DNA of 26,868 bases. Origin: JAFGTP01 sp964472715. GTDB lineage: Bacteria > Fidelibacterota > UBA2242 > JAFGTP01. Below are positions 24,038-26,868 of this stretch, in pieces. The stretch covers positions 1-26,868 of the forward strand of contig CAYYMT010000044.1 of the NCBI GenBank assembly GCA_964472715.1. Reading direction: 5' to 3'. Made by a program: the position numbers and the translations under genes. Below the pieces are notes generated by a model, which was not told the origin of the DNA, did no database searches, and saw only the letters and a program-made list of their open reading frames with translations. Every line of letters begins with the position of its first letter. Position 1 is the first letter of the stretch.

Positions 24038-24691
24038 TTATTTATTGCGGCGCCATTTTAGGGCCTGAAAAGATGTCAAATAATAGGGCTCAATTTTCTG
24101 CCCGATATTCTTCTTCAATGTGCTGTAATATGCGGAAACAATTTCCGCCACCGCCTGCCCGGTGGGGTAGAGAACTTTATTATGTTCTCCAAAATTTTCC
24201 AAAAAATCAAAATTGCCGATCAATTTTCCGGCAGGGTGTTTTTTGGCAATTTCGTCAATACTTTCATAAACAATTTCAATCTTTGTTAAGTCTGTGTCAG
24301 GGTCAGTAAAATGATTAAAAAAAACCATATTTTTATGAGACTTGATAAAATAAAGATAATCCGTTTCAAGATTATTCTCACGGATCAGCACCGGTAAGGA
24401 TTTGACAGGAATAATAGGAATCCCGGTCGGATAGGCCAATCCTTTGGCAGTACTCAAACCGATCCGCAATCCCGTAAAAGAACCGGGCCCGATATTGATA
24501 CCAATCGCTGTCAGGCCGGTGATTTCAGTATTGGCCTCGGCCAGCACCTCCTGGATGAAGCGAATCAATTTCTCAGAATGAGCGGATTTAGCAATTTCGG
24601 AACGGGCCGCGATCAACTTGCCATTTTTTATTAGCCCGACACTACAATTGTCAGTAGATGTATCAATGCCTAATATTGTTTGTACACTCAT
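24038..24691 (-). CDS. tsaB: tRNA threonylcarbamoyladenosine biosynthesis protein TsaB
   Basis: Pseudo-enzyme partner of TsaD in the t6A37 tRNA modification complex, which also needs TsaC and TsaE. 217 residues with the ASKHA fold: ILGIDTSTDNCSVGLI at the start, then GINIGPGSFTGLRIGLSTAKGLA, the family hallmark. The C-terminal half is divergent, as is usual. It follows tsaE by 2 bp, so two components of one complex are made together. Its start overlaps no other gene. Confidence 0.96.
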   Translation of the reverse strand: MSVQTILGIDTSTDNCSVGLIKNGKLIAARSEIAKSAHSEKLIRFIQEVLAEANTEITGLTAIGINIGPGSFTGLRIGLSTAKGLAYPTGIPIIPVKSLPVLIRENNLETDYLYFIKSHKNMVFFNHFTDPDTDLTKIEIVYESIDEIAKKHPAGKLIGNFDFLENFGEHNKVLYPTGQAVAEIVSAYYSTLKKNIGQKIEPYYLTSFQALKWRRNK

Positions 24692-24693
24692 AA

Positions 24694-25158
24694 TTATTTT
24701 ATCTTTAAGATTTCTTTGATTTTTGTTTCAATTTCCGGTGTGGATTCAATGGCAAACCGGCGGTGATTCATATGTTTCATATCATGCTCAATTTTGATGG
24801 TAATGGCATTCTCAGGCAATAATGCTTTAATCCGGTCGGCCCATTCCACCAAAGAAACAGCGTCACTGTAAAAGTAATCCTCGATACCAATTTCCAGCCA
24901 GCCCTCTATATTGGTTTCCCGATAACAATCCATGTGATAAACTTTGATTTTGCCATTATATTCATTGACCAGCGTAAAGGTCGGGCTCTCAACTTCCCTG
25001 GCGACACCCAAAATTTCAGCAATACCCTTAATAATAGTTGTTTTTCCGGCTGCCAGATCGCCAATAAATCCAACCACAGTACCGGGGCCTAACACTTCGG
25101 CTATTTTCCGGCCGGTTTGTATTGTTTCCGATTCACTTTTGGTAACAAATTGTACCAA
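24694..25158 (-). CDS. tsaE: tRNA t6A biosynthesis ATPase TsaE
   Basis: Small P-loop ATPase that drives turnover of the TsaB-TsaD complex in t6A synthesis. 154 residues. The P-loop is GDLAAGKTT (33-41), where most members have GDLGAGKT; the G-to-A change keeps the GxxxxGK[ST] rule. ESPTFTLVNEY and HMDCYR are the usual family motifs, and VEWADRI is Walker B-like. It lies 7 bp after the porX-like gene and 2 bp before tsaB. tsaE next to porX is also seen in Bacteroidota, from memory. Confidence 0.97.
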   Translation of the reverse strand: MVQFVTKSESETIQTGRKIAEVLGPGTVVGFIGDLAAGKTTIIKGIAEILGVAREVESPTFTLVNEYNGKIKVYHMDCYRETNIEGWLEIGIEDYFYSDAVSLVEWADRIKALLPENAITIKIEHDMKHMNHRRFAIESTPEIETKIKEILKIK

Positions 25159-25165
25159 TCTAACC

Positions 25166-26719
25166 TCATTTTGGTGTTAATGTGATCAAGGGTAATATCA
25201 TCTCTTCCATAGATATTCCACCATGCTGAAATGTATCTTTATAATGGCTTTCAAATTTATGATAATTGGTTGGATATACGAAATAAAAGTTTTCTTTGGA
25301 AATCAAATAATTAGTGTTGACGCCATGATTGGGAAGCATATATTTTTCATGGTCTTTGATGACCAGCGCGTGTTTGGGCGAGGTGTTCAAATTACGGCCA
25401 TATTTGAATCTGATATTGGGGGATGTCTCTTTATCACCCTTGACTTTGACCGGTTTTTTGACACGAATGCTGCCATGGTCGGAAGTTATGACAATCTTGA
25501 AGCCATAATCTTTAAGATGTTTGACTACCGAAAAAATCCAGGAATTTTTAAACCAGTTGCGTACAATGGCGCGGTAACTGGCCTCATCCGGCACAATTTC
25601 CTTAATCACATCGGATTCAGAACGCCGGTGGGCCAGAATATCGACGAAATTGACCACCAGTGCCAGGAAATTCTTATCTACCAGGGTTTTGATTTTTTTC
25701 TCGGCTTTCCATCCCTGTTTGGAATCCAGAATTTTAATATAGTCCCAACCGGTTTTAATATGAATTTCTTCCCGCTGAAAATAGTCTTTTAACATTTCCT
25801 CTTCATACCGGTTCATTGAATTTTCATCTTCCTCCTGATTCCAGATATCATTATATTTTTTCTGTAATTCCAATGGATATTGCCCGGAAAAAATCGCATT
25901 TCTGGAATATGGGGTGGCCGAAGGTAAAATCGATAGAAAATAGTTTAGATCAATGTTAAAAAATTCAGCCAGCAACGGTTCAATAATAAACCACTGGTCC
26001 AGTCGCAAACAATCAATGACTATAAATAAGGTTTTTTCATCTTCCCGCAAGCCCGGTGTTACGAAATGTTTCATCAAATCAGGCGATAAAATCGGCCTAA
26101 GATGGGAGTCTTCCTGCAGCCATTTATGGTAATATTTTTCAATATATTTAGCGAATTCAATATTACAATCCCGGGTCTGATCTTCCAGAGTTTCTTTTAA
26201 TCCCAGATCAGGATGTTCGTCAAACTCAAGGTCCCATTTGGCTAATTTTGTATAAATATCATACCAATCTTTGATTTCCAACTCATTATATAACCGGCTG
26301 CTGATTTTGTGAAATTCTTCCATATAATTTTTCGATGCATGTTCACCTGATATTCGGTTTGTATCGATAATTTTTTTGCAAGCCATTAAAATCTGGCTGG
26401 GATTTACCGGTTTGGTGAGGTAATCGGAAATTTTACTGCCAATGGCTTTTTCCATTAGGCTTTCTTCTTCATTTTTAGTGATCATAATGGCTGGTAGATT
26501 GGCATCGATTTCTTTTATTTTATCAAGGGTTTCCAGTCCATCCATTCCAGGCATCATTTCATCCAGCAGCACAATATTGAAATCATTATTTTTGACTAAA
26601 TCCAGGGCATCATTTCCATTGGTTGCCGTAATAACATCATAACCTTTGGATTTCAAAAACAACACATGACTTTTCAACAATTCTATCTGATCATCAACCC
26701 AGAGTATTTTACCTTTCAT
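25166..26719 (-). CDS. porX: PorX-type response regulator with PglZ alkaline-phosphatase-like domain
   Basis: 517 residues, equal to Bacteroidota PorX. The receiver domain (1-120) is intact: Asp9-Asp10, phospho-acceptor Asp53 (LLDEMMPGMDG), Thr81 and Lys103. A helical linker follows (about 125-220). The PglZ/alkaline phosphatase fold starts with LFIVIDCLRLDQW (Asp236), has the nucleophile candidate Thr269 in PSATPYSRN, FVDILAHRRS (Asp360, His364) and ITSDHGS (Asp414, His415), so the zinc site seems complete. In Porphyromonas PorX controls the type IX secretion system with PorY and SigP, and its enzyme domain hydrolyses cyclic oligonucleotides. Here no PorY or T9SS genes are near. AAAGG precedes ATG 26717-26719, and a TATAAT on this strand lies at 26779-26784. 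It heads the operon. Confidence 0.9.
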   Translation of the reverse strand: MKGKILWVDDQIELLKSHVLFLKSKGYDVITATNGNDALDLVKNNDFNIVLLDEMMPGMDGLETLDKIKEIDANLPAIMITKNEEESLMEKAIGSKISDYLTKPVNPSQILMACKKIIDTNRISGEHASKNYMEEFHKISSRLYNELEIKDWYDIYTKLAKWDLEFDEHPDLGLKETLEDQTRDCNIEFAKYIEKYYHKWLQEDSHLRPILSPDLMKHFVTPGLREDEKTLFIVIDCLRLDQWFIIEPLLAEFFNIDLNYFLSILPSATPYSRNAIFSGQYPLELQKKYNDIWNQEEDENSMNRYEEEMLKDYFQREEIHIKTGWDYIKILDSKQGWKAEKKIKTLVDKNFLALVVNFVDILAHRRSESDVIKEIVPDEASYRAIVRNWFKNSWIFSVVKHLKDYGFKIVITSDHGSIRVKKPVKVKGDKETSPNIRFKYGRNLNTSPKHALVIKDHEKYMLPNHGVNTNYLISKENFYFVYPTNYHKFESHYKDTFQHGGISMEEMILPLITLTPK

Positions 26720-26814
26720 TAAATATCCTTTTTATAAAGCGTTAAAATAAGTGCCTAAATATAGCAATAAAACAGTTTATTATAAATGATTAATCCGGGG
26801 AAGTTCCGAAGTAT

Positions 26815-26848
26815 TGAGGTTGAGGTTGAGGTTGAGGTTCAGGTTGAG
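26815..26848 (+). repeat. Hexanucleotide tandem repeat upstream of the porX-like gene
   Basis: TGAGGT is repeated four times, followed by TCAGGT and a partial TGAG, 34 bp in all. It lies about 95 bp before the porX-like start codon. No gene is seen between it and the window edge. Confidence 0.85.
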
Positions 26849-26868
26849 TATTGCGCAAGGGGCTGAAG

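Overview
The window looks like chromosomal DNA of an anaerobic, Gram-negative-type bacterium, probably from the FCB side of the tree (Bacteroidota, Calditrichota, Marinimicrobia, Cloacimonadota and relatives). The clues are a class I hybrid cluster protein, outer-surface-type repeat proteins, a lipoprotein signal, and a PorX-type response regulator with a PglZ phosphodiesterase domain next to tsaE. The exact phylum cannot be fixed from the sequence alone.

Layout. Positions 1-12294 carry + strand genes: the end of a cupin protein, hcp (NO/hydroxylamine detoxification), an orphan [NiFe]-hydrogenase small-subunit-like protein, a soluble HAMP-GAF histidine kinase, an orphan periplasmic amino-acid-binding-type protein, an Orn/Lys/Arg decarboxylase with a receiver-like wing, an NhaC-type antiporter, a short-chain dehydrogenase, a two-domain repeat lipoprotein and a 45-bp-repeat surface protein. 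These genes sit singly or in pairs, several separated by clear terminators. A strong hairpin at 12322-12351 marks the convergent boundary. From 12350 to 26719 everything is on the - strand and is mostly housekeeping. Read in transcription order, the genes are porX-like, tsaE, tsaB, accD, surE, guaA and a TPR/periplasmic-binding protein, all tightly packed with 0-24 bp gaps or a 4-bp overlap. After a probable promoter come yqeY, a CvpA family gene and mutS2, then a REP-associated tyrosine transposase (RAYT), then dnaG.

The most notable structure is the RAYT island between mutS2 and dnaG (about 14222-15240). The transposase gene is flanked on both sides by palindromic elements of one family. 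All have a TGGTC...GACC core at the loop end of the stem, while the outer stem differs between two subtypes but keeps its base pairing (TTTCAAA/TTTGAAA and TTGCGAA/TTCGCAA). The two subtypes face each other tail to tail, making BIME-like composites of about 170 bp on each side. An eroded copy lies 7 kb away between the decarboxylase and antiporter genes. This is a REPtron-like arrangement, apparently outside the proteobacteria where such systems are best known.

Other points of interest are the hydrogenase small-subunit-like protein with no large subunit beside a cytoplasmic kinase, the PorX/TsaE linkage, and two repeat-built envelope proteins of unknown function. No rRNA, tRNA, CRISPR array or phage genes were recognised.
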